From: Septoria linicola | Lineage: Eukaryota; Ascomycota; Dothideomycetes; Mycosphaerellales; Mycosphaerellaceae | DNA: 64,000 nt | Assembly (NCBI GenBank): GCA_024114885.1 | Contig: CP099422.1 | Span: forward strand, 620,001-684,000 | Reading direction: 5' to 3' | In this document: in pieces, positions 35,901 to 46,687 of the stretch | Numbering within the stretch: position 1 is the first letter of the stretch | Layout of the letters: each line of letters starts with the position of its first letter | Position numbers and translations under genes: made by a program | Notes under the pieces: generated by a model | What the model was told of the DNA's origin: nothing | What the model saw: only the letters and a program-made list of their open reading frames with translations | Database searches by the model: none

Positions 35901-37262
35901 CAAGCACCACTTCATGTGCTGTCTCATGGAGAGTCACTTAATGTCCTACCACATGGTACTAACAGAGAGTTGACGGATACTGGCGTCAGGTTCTTATCAT
36001 GGGGCGCTACAAGCTCTCGCCTCTACACAGGCTCGTCAGACGGCATTGTGAAGGTCTGGAATCCGTACAGGTCTGAGGACGACACACACGTTGAAGACAT
36101 AGATGTGCCGCGTCAGCATAGGTCTGCGGTCATGTCTGGTGCCTTCAGTCCTGACTATCAGCAGCTGCTTGTGGGCACTGAGAATGGACGCGTCAATGTG
36201 TTCAACATCACTGGTGACCAGTATGCAAAGGCTAAGCAAATGAAGTTGCATACAGCAACGGCACCGATCGCAATCGAAGAAGTTCCCCCTCTGGAACCTG
36301 CGAATGCATTGCTACGCTCAGGCAAAATGATCAGCCGTCCCTGTGGTGCAATGCCAATCGTGCAAGTTGTGCAAGGCGAGGCCTATAATGGTCCGTTCCA
36401 AGCTCCATCAAAAGCGGATGAGACTGCGGCAGTACAAAACCTGCAGAATGCCCTGGACGATCAGACTGATCTCGAAACGAAACGTGCACAGGACGGGGAC
36501 CATTATCTGCGTGAACCTGCGCTCGAGAAAGCACAGATACGCGTGTGTGACGCACAAGCAGCTGTCGCAGACTTGCAAGACCGACAAGTATTCGCAGACC
36601 AGTCGCGTCCAAAAGCCGAAGCATTCCAGGCGATGCTGCGCGAAGCGAGGAAGGAACGTCAAAAGTTGGTCGAGCGAGCTGACAGACACTTCGGCGGCAG
36701 CACAACTGCCTGCCATTTGGATTGCAGACATTTGCCAAATTCAGAGGGTCTTGACGACACCTGCAAGTCTGAGCTTCGCATACCTGAGACGCTGAGGCTA
36801 GTTAGTAAGGCAGCTTCAGCGACGTCGCCTATGAGTCCTAAAGAAGACAATTGTTCGAGCTGTTGCCCTCTACAAGCTCCGAAAAGAGGCAAGCGACACC
36901 AGTGCATTTCATGCAAGCTCAAAGCTATGCGCTTGACAACCACGTGCGGCAGATGCGCTGCTCCTGCGCGAGTTGAGGCCGAAGGACTGAACCAGATCTT
37001 GTGCGAGGCTTGTGCATTCGCTTGTTTCCGGTGTGCAGGACCAGTCACGCTTTTGGAAGACCTAAGATTGGTAAGATGTGGAGCCTGCAATCTGTCTTGG
37101 AGCGTGGGTATACTCGGATACGACTTGGTAGAAGGCTTGGTTGCCAGTCGCACCATTGGACGCAACAAGGTGCAGCATGAGCAGTACGATGACTTCGGAG
37201 CAGCAGACCGAGAACGGTTGGCAGATAATTGGACCGTCGAATCAAACGACGACATGTATTGA
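32991..37262 (+). CDS. Large nuclear protein: SIM, two SANT/Myb-like domains, WD40 propeller, C-terminal zinc module
   Basis: A single uninterrupted exon of 1,423 residues. The N-terminus VIDLLSSDEE (about residues 6-15) is a classic SUMO-interacting motif with an acidic flank. After a long disordered region come two SANT/Myb-like units, about 388-436 (FTAEDNALLKRLK ... WSKIHPYFP) and 476-519 (MDEAALLKKLKEE ... WKAMVPFFNG). From about 645 to 1070 there are WD40-type repeats, clearest in LVAAGATDGKVYVWDQRW and LYTGSSDGIVKVWNPYR. A coiled stretch follows, and residues 1288-1400 hold at least four CxxC pairs (CSSCC, CISC, CGRC, CEAC, CFRC, CGAC), a zinc-ribbon-like module. I do not recognise an orthologue by name. 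The SANT plus WD40 layout suggests a chromatin or cullin-4 adaptor role (compare the Raf1/DIM-9-type DCAFs), but that is a guess. Confidence 0.8.
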   Translation: MAPAEVIDLLSSDEESPTKLLQTFRARQNENRTVAKERHKLNGVTGEPQNGTSRPFSSFALTSTIAPCSTEAQQHSLRKELSNTSSFSLGASQADSQPPILAPRAVSSAAERARHMYTPPVLSEEAWKALGSPGRKLKLDFARIQRDLDTSRRQSEPRRLERVDKAGRYQERRLSASRPQGPAPARQKANSSRQISEGAVTTANSRSIAAPAAAANSFMGAEYLHMPGSLPGNSLGIDLSSNDPGAHKRPFESPSARHSPIKKPRMHTVRDDIRQLSPSKGQIVDATDAIAERFTTSSEPEPDKDTRMVSEDDVDLEHPPRDASAATPHAQVSQQSSRPGSSSACQTERHGTYVMQNGQTGARSAVALAAPLSNAPASVGRPPGSKNSRKPFTAEDNALLKRLKSVMNLEWSKIHPYFPDRSLPTLQVHYSTKVKKMQIDVSGVVLPTTDKLQTAPAASQQASSKPLTTASNLGNPYSMDEAALLKKLKEEDHLDWKAMVPFFNGRTAGSLQVYYYTKIRQAPVRKAPDLHRADSHAHGHARSKRARKNNVAVTDGFISWTDAKILMREGVDTESTADDVSDTQSAGPFAQQDTVFPRSLGRIVRQRELGHAAGARAWMSSRCAIPEDLKNNVFKDYSLQQYYHGTSGDVVGLSWSVSGTRFAAGSIAITDNRSMQYNMSRNLLVGDVQDEKLQELVEHHVSRPMVDESDNPNSLGAMRQTQDSRLFLTVTATAFSPAEESALYTTGTDGMLRRYAVAADVQNTAVEYSAEHVSSAELLAVHQEGLVATGCHSATGSINIFSCGSTGLDKVWTGSPRRQDLQSTAAIFPSTLKWGAASVHRNHLLAGFSGDEDKLLAGETVLWDIEYQRQLELRGITRNVFDVCWNPRPSSASVVFAVASNSTGLNLGRGMRTVVSCFAPTSPLSAVVRWQCPALDINDVLICPHNDQLVAAGATDGKVYVWDQRWAGNGQAPLHVLSHGESLNVLPHGTNRELTDTGVRFLSWGATSSRLYTGSSDGIVKVWNPYRSEDDTHVEDIDVPRQHRSAVMSGAFSPDYQQLLVGTENGRVNVFNITGDQYAKAKQMKLHTATAPIAIEEVPPLEPANALLRSGKMISRPCGAMPIVQVVQGEAYNGPFQAPSKADETAAVQNLQNALDDQTDLETKRAQDGDHYLREPALEKAQIRVCDAQAAVADLQDRQVFADQSRPKAEAFQAMLREARKERQKLVERADRHFGGSTTACHLDCRHLPNSEGLDDTCKSELRIPETLRLVSKAASATSPMSPKEDNCSSCCPLQAPKRGKRHQCISCKLKAMRLTTTCGRCAAPARVEAEGLNQILCEACAFACFRCAGPVTLLEDLRLVRCGACNLSWSVGILGYDLVEGLVASRTIGRNKVQHEQYDDFGAADRERLADNWTVESNDDMY

Positions 37263-37303
37263 AGCTTCTAAATTACTGCATGGCACTAGACACCTACGTG
37301 CCG

Positions 37304-39041
37304 TCACTGCACTTTATACGGCTGTTTCTCATCGGTCAAGCCAAGTTCTCCGTCGCCGTCGACAGGGTGAGATTTACCTTCCAGTGTTGGATCTGCGTCC
37401 TGGACGACAGGCGGTCCTGTGAAATGTTTCCGACCACGAATGAGATACCAGACCAAGCTTATTGTAGCGAAGGAGACGAACACAACTGAAGCATAGTTCA
37501 TTGATGAAGCCGTGACCTGCAATGTGTTAGAACATAATCGAAATGTGAGCCTAATGAACTTACCGGCAAGCTGACAGGCATGCAGAAAAGCACAATTGCC
37601 AGCACAATCCAGCACAGGCAAAGGATGTTGATGGCGAGACCAAATTTTCCGAGTGAGAAAGTTGAGTGCTTGACCATCTTGCGACCACGGAGTACGCTCA
37701 CCAAGATAGGCAGGCCATAACCGCACGATAGGCATATGGTTGCCACGCCAGTGAAGCTGTTGAACGCAGCAGTCGAGCCAAAGTAGATCAGACCAAGTAG
37801 ACAATCCACCGCAGTCGATAGCACCAGACCCCAAAGCGGTATGTCAAGCTTCGGATCCGTAGTGCCAAACCATCTGCTTCCTGGAATCGCTCCGTCACGG
37901 GCGAAGGCGTAGGTACAGCGCGAAGCAGCTGTCAAAGCGCCCACACCCGCAAAGAAGAGGATGCCCAGGATCAGAAAGAGCAGCCCGAAACCTCCACCTG
38001 TGGACCCAGTCACGATCTTGAACAGAGTTCCTATGGGTTGCCCGCTAGCCACGTCCAGGAGTATCTGCACATCTGGCAAGACGAACAAGAGTGGTATCAG
38101 ATAGACCACACCAGTGACACCAGCCGCCGCAACGGACAGCACCATTGCCTTTGGCACCTCTCTGGCAGGGTTCTGCACTTCCTCGCACATACTCGCCACA
38201 AGTCCATATCCTGTCAATGTGTATGCAGCCTGGAGCAGCCCAACAAAGAAAGCCCATCCATCCGGCCACCCACTTGCGCTCGCATCATAGTGCGTGAAGA
38301 CAAATTCTCCAGACCGGTAGTTGTCCGATAGTGTCAGAAGCACAATCATGATGATAATCACACTCGCGGCAGTCCAATAGATGCAGATCTTGTTGATCAG
38401 ATCCAGATACTTCGCGCCAAATGCGTTCACCGTAAAGCACACCAACATCCAGGCCCAGAACATGAGCACAGTCTGCCATGCGTTGGCGACAAAGTCCTCG
38501 TTGTACAAGCTGATCGCTGAAAGGATCAATTGTGCTCCAGAAAAGTTGATAGAAAGAGTGACTGTCCAGTTTCCAACCAAGTTCAGCCAGCCTGTGATCC
38601 AAGATGCGATGGGGGCATATTTCTTCGTGCTCATCATCGCACTCCAGTAGTACACACCACCTTGCTCAAATCATTAGTATCATTCAATACCCTACTCAAC
38701 ACTTGACACGTTTCCAACATACCAGCAGTAGGATACACAGCACAAATCTCCGCCAAACTCGCCGCAATACTCAAAGAGATCAAGCTCACAAGCACCCATC
38801 CCCAAATAATCGTTACAGACTGCCCATCTGTCAAGGTAATGTACAAGGTCGTGCTGAGACCAAACGGCACAGCCATGATTGCGAACGAGAGACCCAGAAT
38901 CGACAGCATGCTCAGCGATCGAGGCAGCTCAGACTTGTAGCCCATTCGCGCCAGATCCGCATCTGCATTCTGTGCTGAGACGGACGCAGCGCGTCCATCA
39001 CCGCCGGTTGCGCTGAAGCTTCGTTTCGTCACGCCGTTCAT
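37304..39041 (-). CDS. APC-family permease, choline/GABA/amino-acid type
   Basis: An integral membrane transporter with about 12 helices. There are three exons (38723-39041, 37564-38660, 37304-37516). The first intron is 38661-38722 (62 nt, donor GTATGT, acceptor AAG); the second is 37517-37563 (47 nt, donor GTAAGT, branch CTAAC, acceptor GCAG). The product is 542 residues. Family features: the cytosolic N-terminus ends at LARMGYKSELPRSLSMLSIL, then LGLSFAIMAVPFGLSTTLY. ICAVYPTAGGVYYWSAMMS lies across the first junction; MCEEVQNPAREVPKAM and a DPKLDIPLWG-like loop follow. These fit the Hnm1/Uga4-type branch of the APC superfamily. Substrate cannot be told from sequence. The first intron acceptor CAAG is unusual for ascomycetes, which prefer YAG. 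The frame upstream of 39041 lacks an ATG, which fixes the start. Confidence 0.9.
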
Positions 39042-39999
39042 CGCAGCGATGTCATCCAGATACGAATACAATATAACAGAAGGTGATGCTGGAGGACGAG
39101 AGACGAGGCAGGATCAGATGCAGCGCGCCCAGGACGTGAAGTAGGCCCGCTAGCTCGTGGAAGACAGCGAGAGAGGAGGAACCAAGATACCTCGCTATCA
39201 GTCACCTATCTCTGCGAGTTATCGACTGACGTTCTAGTCTCACACGGCCCCAGCGCGGAATGGAGGATAGCTCGACGCCTGAAGCGCCTCTTCTCGCGTG
39301 TTTTTGACACACGCGAATTACGTTGTCGCGTGGCTGTTCTCGGTTAAGGTGCGGATCGAGAAAGTCCATGCGGCAAACGACGGATCTTGGCGAGGGAGTG
39401 GAGTTGAGGTGGGTTGTGATAAGCAAGGTCAAGGTGAGAGATGCTTGTGTATAGGGCTGCATGAGGAAAGGCTGGTTAGGTATTGCGACAGTCGAGGATC
39501 TTGGACGGGTCTAAGATAACATGAGGTTTGTTGATGTGCGAAAGACCCGTATGCAGCAACGCTGCGAGGCTCAAGAGCAACGACAGACCATCTCCATCAA
39601 CTGCACTACTCGACGGGGCATATCTTTCTTCTGGTCGGAATATAGCTTTGACCCGCAGATACTCTCTTGCTATGGTCGCAATTAGGTCGCGAGCTCAAGA
39701 CTTCTAGGCTCGAACTTACACTTTCACCTTGGTAGAGATGCGAATCACTCGACTCCGGATCGAGACACCGCACGCAGTCATAGTAGTAAAGCCAGACTGG
39801 CTTCACTGCGCAATGCAAGAACCACAGCACGAACCGCACGCACAGCCACCACAGGTTCACAGCACAGTATCAAGACAAGATGACTCACCTCGTAGGTATG
39901 CAATATTGTTGCAAAGACCGGACTGAATATAAGGGACGGCGCGCCAGAGATTGAAAGTGATCACCATCCAGACGCTCACTACATACTCACATCGAATTA
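39042..39999. other. Divergent upstream region of permease and 2EXR-like gene
   Basis: About 960 bp between divergently transcribed genes. Open frames are below 90 codons and lack domains. No RNA gene, repeat or RIP signature is visible. Confidence 0.5.
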
Positions 40000-40821
40000 A
40001 TGGCGCTCCAAACTGGCCTGATGTCGCTTCCTGCGGAGCTGCGAAAAGAGATTTACGTCCACGTTTTCGACTGGAATACGCGCCTGGTGGAGGCGAGGTA
40101 CCTTACGCAGGCTGCAAAGAAGGGTCTCGACTGCGGCGTCTGCCTCATCAACTTCCGCAAGAACAGAAACAAGTATACCGCCAATGACGATGGCTGCCCA
40201 GTCATTTTGTCTCGGTATGGAGCCGAAGATACAGATCGACACTCGGCTATCCTTCAAACTTGTCGTAAGATCTACTTCGAGGCGATTGATACGCTCTACA
40301 GCAAGACACTGTTCGTTTTCACCGATGGCTTCGTCAGACCAGCGCCGTTCATGTTCCGCTACTATAGAAGAAGCTCATTGCCTTCGATGGGCACGACAGC
40401 AGATTGCTGCGACTTGCTGCAGCGTATGCGCCATGTGGTCGTGGAACAGCACATCAATACTGGTCGCCAGGGCTTGGCTGTTGGACCTAACGCGAGGCTC
40501 TTGAAAGATATCGTGAATGCTATGAGTTCGGCCAGGAAATCGACAGAAGTTTCAATCAGGTTCGATGTTGGCATATTCCACTTGACTGCCACTCCTCGGG
40601 CTGCAGGGTGCTACGAAGAGCTTGCGATTGCTCTAGCTGGTATGGAGCCGGGATGCCGTCCAGGAATTGCTGTCGAGAACTGGCGATACGGCAATTGCAG
40701 GCCTATTTATGCCAAGGAGAAGAGTGATCATGAGAGACAATTCATGTTGGCGTTTGAAGCTGCTGGCGTACCTTGTGTAATCGTTCCTAGCCCACCTGTT
40801 GGAGACATGGGCGATTGCTGA
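40000..40821 (+). CDS. 2EXR/F-box-like hypothetical protein
   Basis: A single-exon gene of 273 residues from the ATG at 40000; ATG codon 8 (MSLPAELRKEIY) is an equally plausible start. The opening SLPAELRKEIYVHVFDW followed by SAILQTCRKIYFEAIDTLYSKTLFVF is the pattern of the fungal 2EXR/DUF7730 family. These are numerous F-box-like proteins in Pezizomycotina genomes with no established biochemical role. The remainder has MRHVVVEQHINTGRQ and a basic/hydrophobic C-terminus ending AGVPCVIVPSPP. There is no signal peptide or membrane helix. If the N-terminal helix pair works as an F-box it would link to SKP1, but I cannot show that. Confidence 0.75.
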   Translation: MALQTGLMSLPAELRKEIYVHVFDWNTRLVEARYLTQAAKKGLDCGVCLINFRKNRNKYTANDDGCPVILSRYGAEDTDRHSAILQTCRKIYFEAIDTLYSKTLFVFTDGFVRPAPFMFRYYRRSSLPSMGTTADCCDLLQRMRHVVVEQHINTGRQGLAVGPNARLLKDIVNAMSSARKSTEVSIRFDVGIFHLTATPRAAGCYEELAIALAGMEPGCRPGIAVENWRYGNCRPIYAKEKSDHERQFMLAFEAAGVPCVIVPSPPVGDMGDC

Positions 40822-41631
40822 GACGACGACTGATAGCTCCCACGAATGGCTTAGATGTGAGATGGTCGCGCGAGCAAAGAAAGCCGCATTGCGAGAACGA
40901 AGTTGTAGTTGAACCTGCAACGGAAGTGATTTTATGGTCAGACTGTAGTGGTTGGGAAACGTCCGTGGCGCTTCAGGCTCCCAGATCAAGTGTCACTCTG
41001 AGCTCAGTCACGCGAAACTTCTTGCCGCGAGCCTGCATTGCCACAAAATATTCCTATGTTCATTGTGAGGGTACCGTCGGACCAATGACTAACATATTGC
41101 GGCTCAGACGCGGCGTGACCTGCTTGACAGGGAAGCTGAGACCCCATCGTGAGCCGCCTGATTTCTGCCGATGCATCGTGACGAACGTGAAGAATCTCAA
41201 CATCGCGTGGCCATCTCCTCGCGGAGACGGGTGCGGAGAGAGTGTGGAGGCTGACTTTGGCATGACACAAAGGTATTGTGTTGTGGTTGCGAGGGAATGT
41301 GCGAGATAAAGAAACGTGACTTGAGATGGATGAGAAGGAAGCCACTCCGTGCCAACCAGCGAATAGGGGCACGATGGGGTCCTTGAAATGGCAGCGGAGA
41401 CGGACGTCTCTTGACAGCAGCAGTCGGTGTTCTCAATTACTTCTCAGATAGCTTCATCTTGTACATAATTATCTTCACCGCTCGAGTTCTTCCGGTACGA
41501 CAAAGCCAATGCTCCACCCTGTTTCTCACCCACCCACAGCACAGCAACGAGTCTCGTGCCGATATCAGAATCGCCGAAGAGGGCTAGCGGGCTCAGATAC
41601 CTGGCATTGCAGCTCGCAGTCGCAGAAGGTG
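40822..41631. other. Intergenic or undetected 5' exon of the sugar transporter
   Basis: A plus-strand frame from 40815 to 41309 has no domain, and I do not call it a gene. The transporter gene to the right has an open, protein-like frame reaching back to 41632 with no ATG in it, so its first exon must lie in this stretch. I could not find a donor/acceptor pair that joins it in frame. Confidence 0.35.
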
Positions 41632-42211
41632 ACCCAGTAGCAAAAGTTCTCTACTCTGCATTCCTGGCTCCGCTGCTGTCCTATTCTATTCCAGCCAACC
41701 GATTGTCGGTCTGGGGCTGCCGCAACAGCCTCTATCCTCGAAGATTCCTCTCAACACTCGAAACACCTCTGCCCGGAACACTCAGCAGACTATACCACTG
41801 CACACTTTCTCCTCCTCCTCTGGCCGGCGAAGGAGCAGTGAGTCCTACAACGAGAAGGCGGATCGCCAACGGCTTCGGCGACGGTCCAGTTCCTTCGAAT
41901 CCGACGACGTCGACGATAACGCTTCCGACTTCTCGCTTTGGAGCGATACCGGCGACCTCGTTGACCAGCTCGCAGACGAGGGAGACCCTCTAGCAGCTCG
42001 TCTTCGAGACAGTGTCAGCGTCGACAGTCCACGCAAAGAGCGGAAACAACGGTCCTCGAAACACGTCCGCTACGCTTCGAATCACTCACGACACGACGAG
42101 AAGCCACACAGAGGTCGCCAAAGTGGCTTCGTCAAGCGGGTAGAGGATATTGTAGTCCCAACTCCTGCTCGGAAACCTCTCCATTGGGGTCAGAGACTCC
42201 TCGCTCGCACA

Positions 42212-43965
42212 ATGGCGCCTGGCGATGGACCTGCGCGCATGCACGGCCTGCATGGCAAGAAGCTGATCTACTTCTTGTCCATCTTCGTGTCATTAGGCGT
42301 GTTCTTGTTTGGGTATGATCAGGGTGTCATGTCAGGTATCATCACAGGCCCCTACTTCAAGGACTACTTCAACCAGCCCAGTGCGGCGGAGATTGGCACA
42401 ATGGTGGCTATCCTGGAAGTAGGAGCATTCATATCATCATTGTTAGTGGGAAAGATTGGAGACTCACTGGGAAGGAAGAAGACGATCTTGTATGGTGCCT
42501 TGATCTTTGTGGTTGGAGGTGGAATTCAGACGTTTTCCACAGGCATGCCTATGATGATGTTGGGAAGATTCATTGCAGGTCTGGGAGTTGGTGCACTCAG
42601 TACAATTGTGCCGGTCTACCAGAGTGAGATCAGTCCGCCACACAATCGAGGCAAGCTGGCTTGCATAGAGTTCTCGGGCAATATCTTTGGCTACATGTGC
42701 AGTGTTTGGGTGGACTACTTTTGCAGTTACATTGAGTCACACTGGGCATGGCGGCTGCCACTCCTCTTGCAAGTCATTATGGGACTTATTCTGGCCATCG
42801 GAAGTTTCCTGATCGTGGAGTCGCCGCGATGGCTCCTGGACAACGACCACGACGAGGAGGGCATCGTCGTTATTGCCAACCTTTACGGGAAGGGCGACAT
42901 TCACAACACGAAAGCGCGGGACGAATACCGTGAGATCAAGATGAACGTCTTGCTCCAGCGACAAGAGGGCGAACGCTCGTATCGAGACATGTTCACGAGA
43001 TACCGGAAACGTGTGTTCATTGCCATGTCTGCACAAGCCCTGGCTCAGCTGAACGGCATCAACGTCATCTCCTACTATGCACCGCTCGTGTTCGAGCAGG
43101 CCGGCTGGGTCGGCAGGGACGCCATTCTGATGACTGGAATCAACGGTTTGACATACCTTGCGTCTACGATACCACCATGGTATGTGGTCGATACTCTTGG
43201 ACGTCGTTTCATTCTCCTGTCTGGTGCTGTGGTGATGGTCATCTCCTTGTCCGCCATCTCTTACTTCATCTACATTGACATTCATCTCACGCCGACGATG
43301 GTTGTTGTGTTCGTGATGATTTACAATGCTGCGTTTGGATACTCATGGGGACCTATTCCATGGTTGTATCCACCAGAGATTCTGCCACTCAGCATTCGTG
43401 CAAAGGGTGCAAGTCTGTCTACTGCGACTAATTGGGCGTTCAACTGGCTTGTTGGTGAGATGACACCGATACTGCAGGAGGCCATCAAGTGGAGATTGTA
43501 TCTGCTGCACGCATTCTTCTGCGCTGTCAGCTTCGTAGTCGGTAGGTCGATTTTCGGACGACGATCAGTGATTTGTGCTAACAAGATACAGTCTGGTTCA
43601 TCTATCCTGAGACCGCCAATGTGCGACTGGAGGACATGAACTCCATTTTCGGCGACGCGACCACGATCGCTCCCACGCCTGAGACTCTCGCGGAAGCCGA
43701 GTCAATATTCAGCGGGAACAGGTCACCTGTACCATCATTCCGCCTCGGCGATGAAGGTGACGAGCGTATCCCAGACATGGACCTGCAGCCACCGGATGTT
43801 GACATCAAAGACGGCAAGCCTATCCTCAACGATAGCAAAGCCGGAGAGGGAGTTGCAGGCTGGATCAGCAACGTGGCAGACAAGATTAAGCGCGGAGGCG
43901 GCGATGATGCCAGTGGAGGTGGAAGCGGAAAGTACAAGAGAATTGGTCAGGACGATGAGCAATAA
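42212..43965 (+). CDS. MFS sugar transporter with long N-terminal cytosolic extension
   Basis: A 12-helix major facilitator protein of the sugar porter family. Exons 42212-43541 and 43592-43965 are joined over a 50-nt intron (donor GTAGGT, branch GCTAAC, acceptor ACAG), giving 567 residues from the ATG at 42212. Signatures seen: FGYDQGVMSGIITGPYF in helix 1, GRKKTILYG, GRFIAGLGVGALSTIVPVYQ, and SPRWLLDNDHDEEG. After the middle loop come LAQLNGINVISYYAP, DTLGRRFILLSG, and the PETANVRLEDMNSIFGD end of the fold. The C-terminal 110 residues are a hydrophilic tail. The gene almost certainly starts further upstream. The same frame is open back to 41632 and encodes about 190 residues of Ser/Arg/Asp-rich, conserved-looking sequence (SESYNEKADRQRLRRRSSSF, DFSLWSDTGDLVDQLADE, then HWGQRLLARTMAPG). 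Substrate is unknown. Confidence 0.9.
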
Positions 43966-44481
43966 CGTCAACCTGTTGTTTGCGCTTGTGCAGTGCTGTC
44001 GAGAGCAATTTAGCGTTCGGGCGAGACGATAGAGACATTGGCATATGGCTGTGCAAGACTGGCCGGTATCACATGTATACATAAGAGAGCTGAAAGCATA
44101 CAATTATAGAAAAGGCATTACGGAGCTCGGCTCGTCAGACATCCTGCAGTTCGATGCTTCCAAGTATGTGCTGCTTACTCCGAGTATGCCAAAGTTTGAC
44201 GCCTGAGACGTTGTTTGATTCGTGCCCAAGAGGTACTCTGACTACATGTATAGAATGCTGTTCGCGTCCATAGAACCGTGTGAATTGCTGCGCATGTGAA
44301 CATCTAGTCGAGCTGATCGATTCTGCACGATCACCACCATGGGCGCAAAGCGAATCCGAGTCCCTGCATTGGGGCGAGGCGCAGGCGCAAGCTCCCGGCC
44401 ACGACTATGTTAGTTAGTCCGTGTTGCGTCCACACTTCTTCCGACGCTCCTAATGTGCTCATAGCCACGGTTGACGAGACC
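43966..44481. other. Intergenic; may hold part of the CDC50 5' leader
   Basis: About 500 bp between two plus-strand genes. The CDC50 first-exon frame is open back to an in-frame ATG at 44407, so up to 25 extra N-terminal codons are possible. Nothing else is supported. Confidence 0.5.
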
Positions 44482-45958
44482 ATGTCGCAAACGATGGAAG
44501 TGCAGCAGAACGACGCGGCCAGCACGCGAGGCAGCGAAGAGCAGGATAAGAAGGAGCAGCCTAAGAGCAGGAGACCTCCGAGTGAGTGAGCGAGAGAGAT
44601 GGAGATGCGCCGGCTTGCGCGGAACACGTTTGGGCTGATGGCGATGGACAGATAATGCTTTTCGACAACAGCGATTAAAGGCGTGGCAGCCCATCTTGAC
44701 GCCCAAGACAGTCTTGCCGCTGTTCTTCGCCGTCGGTGTCATCTTTGCGCCCATCGGGGGCTTACTGCTGTGGGCCAGCTCGACCGTCCAGGAGCTGATC
44801 ATCGACTACTCCGACTGCAATGCGACTGCGCCCTTATGTCCCGATCTCGCCACGATACCGAGCGACAAAATCACATCGCATTTTAAGAATTCGACAGATG
44901 GTGCCAATGCGCCCAGTTGGTGCAGAGAGGCGGATGTGCAGGTTGGCTTCCCACTCAACTCCTCGATCACAGAGAAAGGCCACAACGTGTCCACTACGCA
45001 GTGCCACCTGCAATTCTATATTCCCGATCGACTGTCAGGACCCGTTTTGCTGTACTATCAGCTCACGAACTTCTACCAAAACCATAGACGATATGTGCAG
45101 TCGTTCGACCCCGCTCAGCTGAAGGGAACATTCCAGGATAACAGCACTGTTTCAAGCAGTGACTGCAGTCCTCTACAGTTAGGCAAGATCAACGACAGTG
45201 ATACAGTGGAGAAGCCATACTATCCTTGTGGCCTGATTGCAAACTCCATGTTCAACGACACCTTCATGAACCCGGTGCTGTTGAACGCAGCAGGATCAAG
45301 TGCGGGCAATGTCACCTACAACATGACGAACGATGGCATTGCCTGGTCTTCGGATGCTGCTCTGTACGGTGTGGCACCATACACGACAGACGAAGTCGTT
45401 CCTCCACCGAATTGGCGAGTCGCCTATCCAGACGGCTACAACGAGCAATACCCGATTCCCAATCTGAAGGTTTGGGAGGAGTTTCACGTATGGATGCGAA
45501 CTGCCGGTCTTCCAACGTTCAGCAAACTTGCACTGCGCAATGACGCTGAGACGATGGAAATCGGTAGATATGAGATGATCATCAATGACTGTAAGTGAAT
45601 GTCGAACTGCTGTCTCCATGTCGGACACTAACCTTTCGATCCTCAGACTTCCCAGTGACCCTCTACGATGGCACCAAGTCGATCCTTCTCTCGACACGGA
45701 CCATCATGGGCGGCCGCAATCCATTCCTCGGCATCGCATATATCGTTGTGGGTGGTCTATGCATCGTGCTCGGCGGCTTGTTCACCATCACACAACTGAT
45801 CAGACCAAGGTGAGGACTCAAAGCTTATTAGACAATGGAAAATGGCTGACCTGTGGCGACTCTTTAGGAAACTTGGAGACCACGCATATTTGAGCTGGGA
45901 CCAGCCTTCCACAGCAACTACTACCGGCCGAGCGCCTAGAACGAACGAAGCAGCATAA
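44482..45958 (+). CDS. cdc50: CDC50/LEM3-family phospholipid flippase beta subunit
   Basis: By family it pairs with P4-ATPases (Drs2, Dnf types) and is needed for their exit from the ER and for lipid flipping. There are four exons (44482-44581, 44652-45590, 45647-45809, 45868-45958) with introns of 70, 56 and 58 nt; the donors are GTGAGT, GTAAGT and GTGAGG. The product is 430 residues. Hallmarks: the N-terminal cytosolic NNAFRQQRLKAWQPILTPKT across the first junction, helix 1 VLPLFFAVGVIFAPIGGLLL, and a large lumenal domain with many NxS/T sites and paired cysteines. PVLLYYQLTNFYQNHRRYVQS and PYYPCGLIANSMFNDTF are family signatures. Helix 2 is NPFLGIAYIVVGGLCIVLGG, followed by RKLGDHAYLSWD. 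ATG 44482 is used; the frame has another ATG at 44407. Which P4-ATPase is the partner cannot be told. Confidence 0.95.
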
Positions 45959-46687
45959 ACGAAGAAACGACATTGTTCATTGTTACAAGTACGCAGCCGG
46001 TACAGGGCGTTTTGGTGTTTCAGGTGTAGCATCGGATCCTACACGGGTATCTGAGTGCGGGACCGATGCATCACGATGGGAAGTATGTACGTTGACCATA
46101 TATCAGCTTTTACCATGATTCGCTTATCTGTCACGGTGTTTGCAGTCCGCAATACTTACATGCGGGAAGTATACGGCCTTCTGCTTTATTCTGCTGCACA
46201 CCGTCCGAGCATGTCCGCCTTCTTTGGCCGATCTCTCTAGAAAGTGCAGCAAGAGCCGGCATGCCGAGCAGCCCATGTCTGCTCTGAGTCTAGCGAAAAG
46301 AGTCGACCTCTATACAGCTCCAGACTTGTTCTCCAGACTGGCCTTCCCTGTAGAGGCTGCTAACCAGACAGTCGGGTCGTCTTTGTTTAGGTCTTCATCC
46401 TTTCTCGGACAGCTTGTAGTGCCGCAAACGTCTGGGCCTCGACACAGGCTACCACATACGAAGAACGATCTAGGTCATCACGACGACTATCTTATATACC
46501 AGCAAGGCGGTCATGGAGATCGACGATTCATCCTCGACAAGTTGTGGTATCAGCACACAGTGCGAGAGATCAAGTACACATATATTTCCATTTCACATTC
46601 CTGAGCACATCAGCGCACTCTCTGGACATTCCTCGGATCGATCAATAAGCAGTCCATTACTGCATTCGGCCAACTGGCATAAGGAGG
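45959..46687. other. Intergenic, no supported gene
   Basis: About 730 bp. A 154-codon plus-strand frame (46140-46604) lacks domain content and an obvious promoter, and I do not support it. It presumably holds the upstream region of the metalloprotease gene. Confidence 0.45.

Noticed and set aside
40815..41309. 164-codon plus-strand frame after the 2EXR-like gene
   Set aside because: No ATG-supported protein character; composition and lack of homology suggest 3' flank.
46140..46604. 154-codon plus-strand frame upstream of the metalloprotease
   Set aside because: No domain, low-complexity Ser/His content, no promoter tract.
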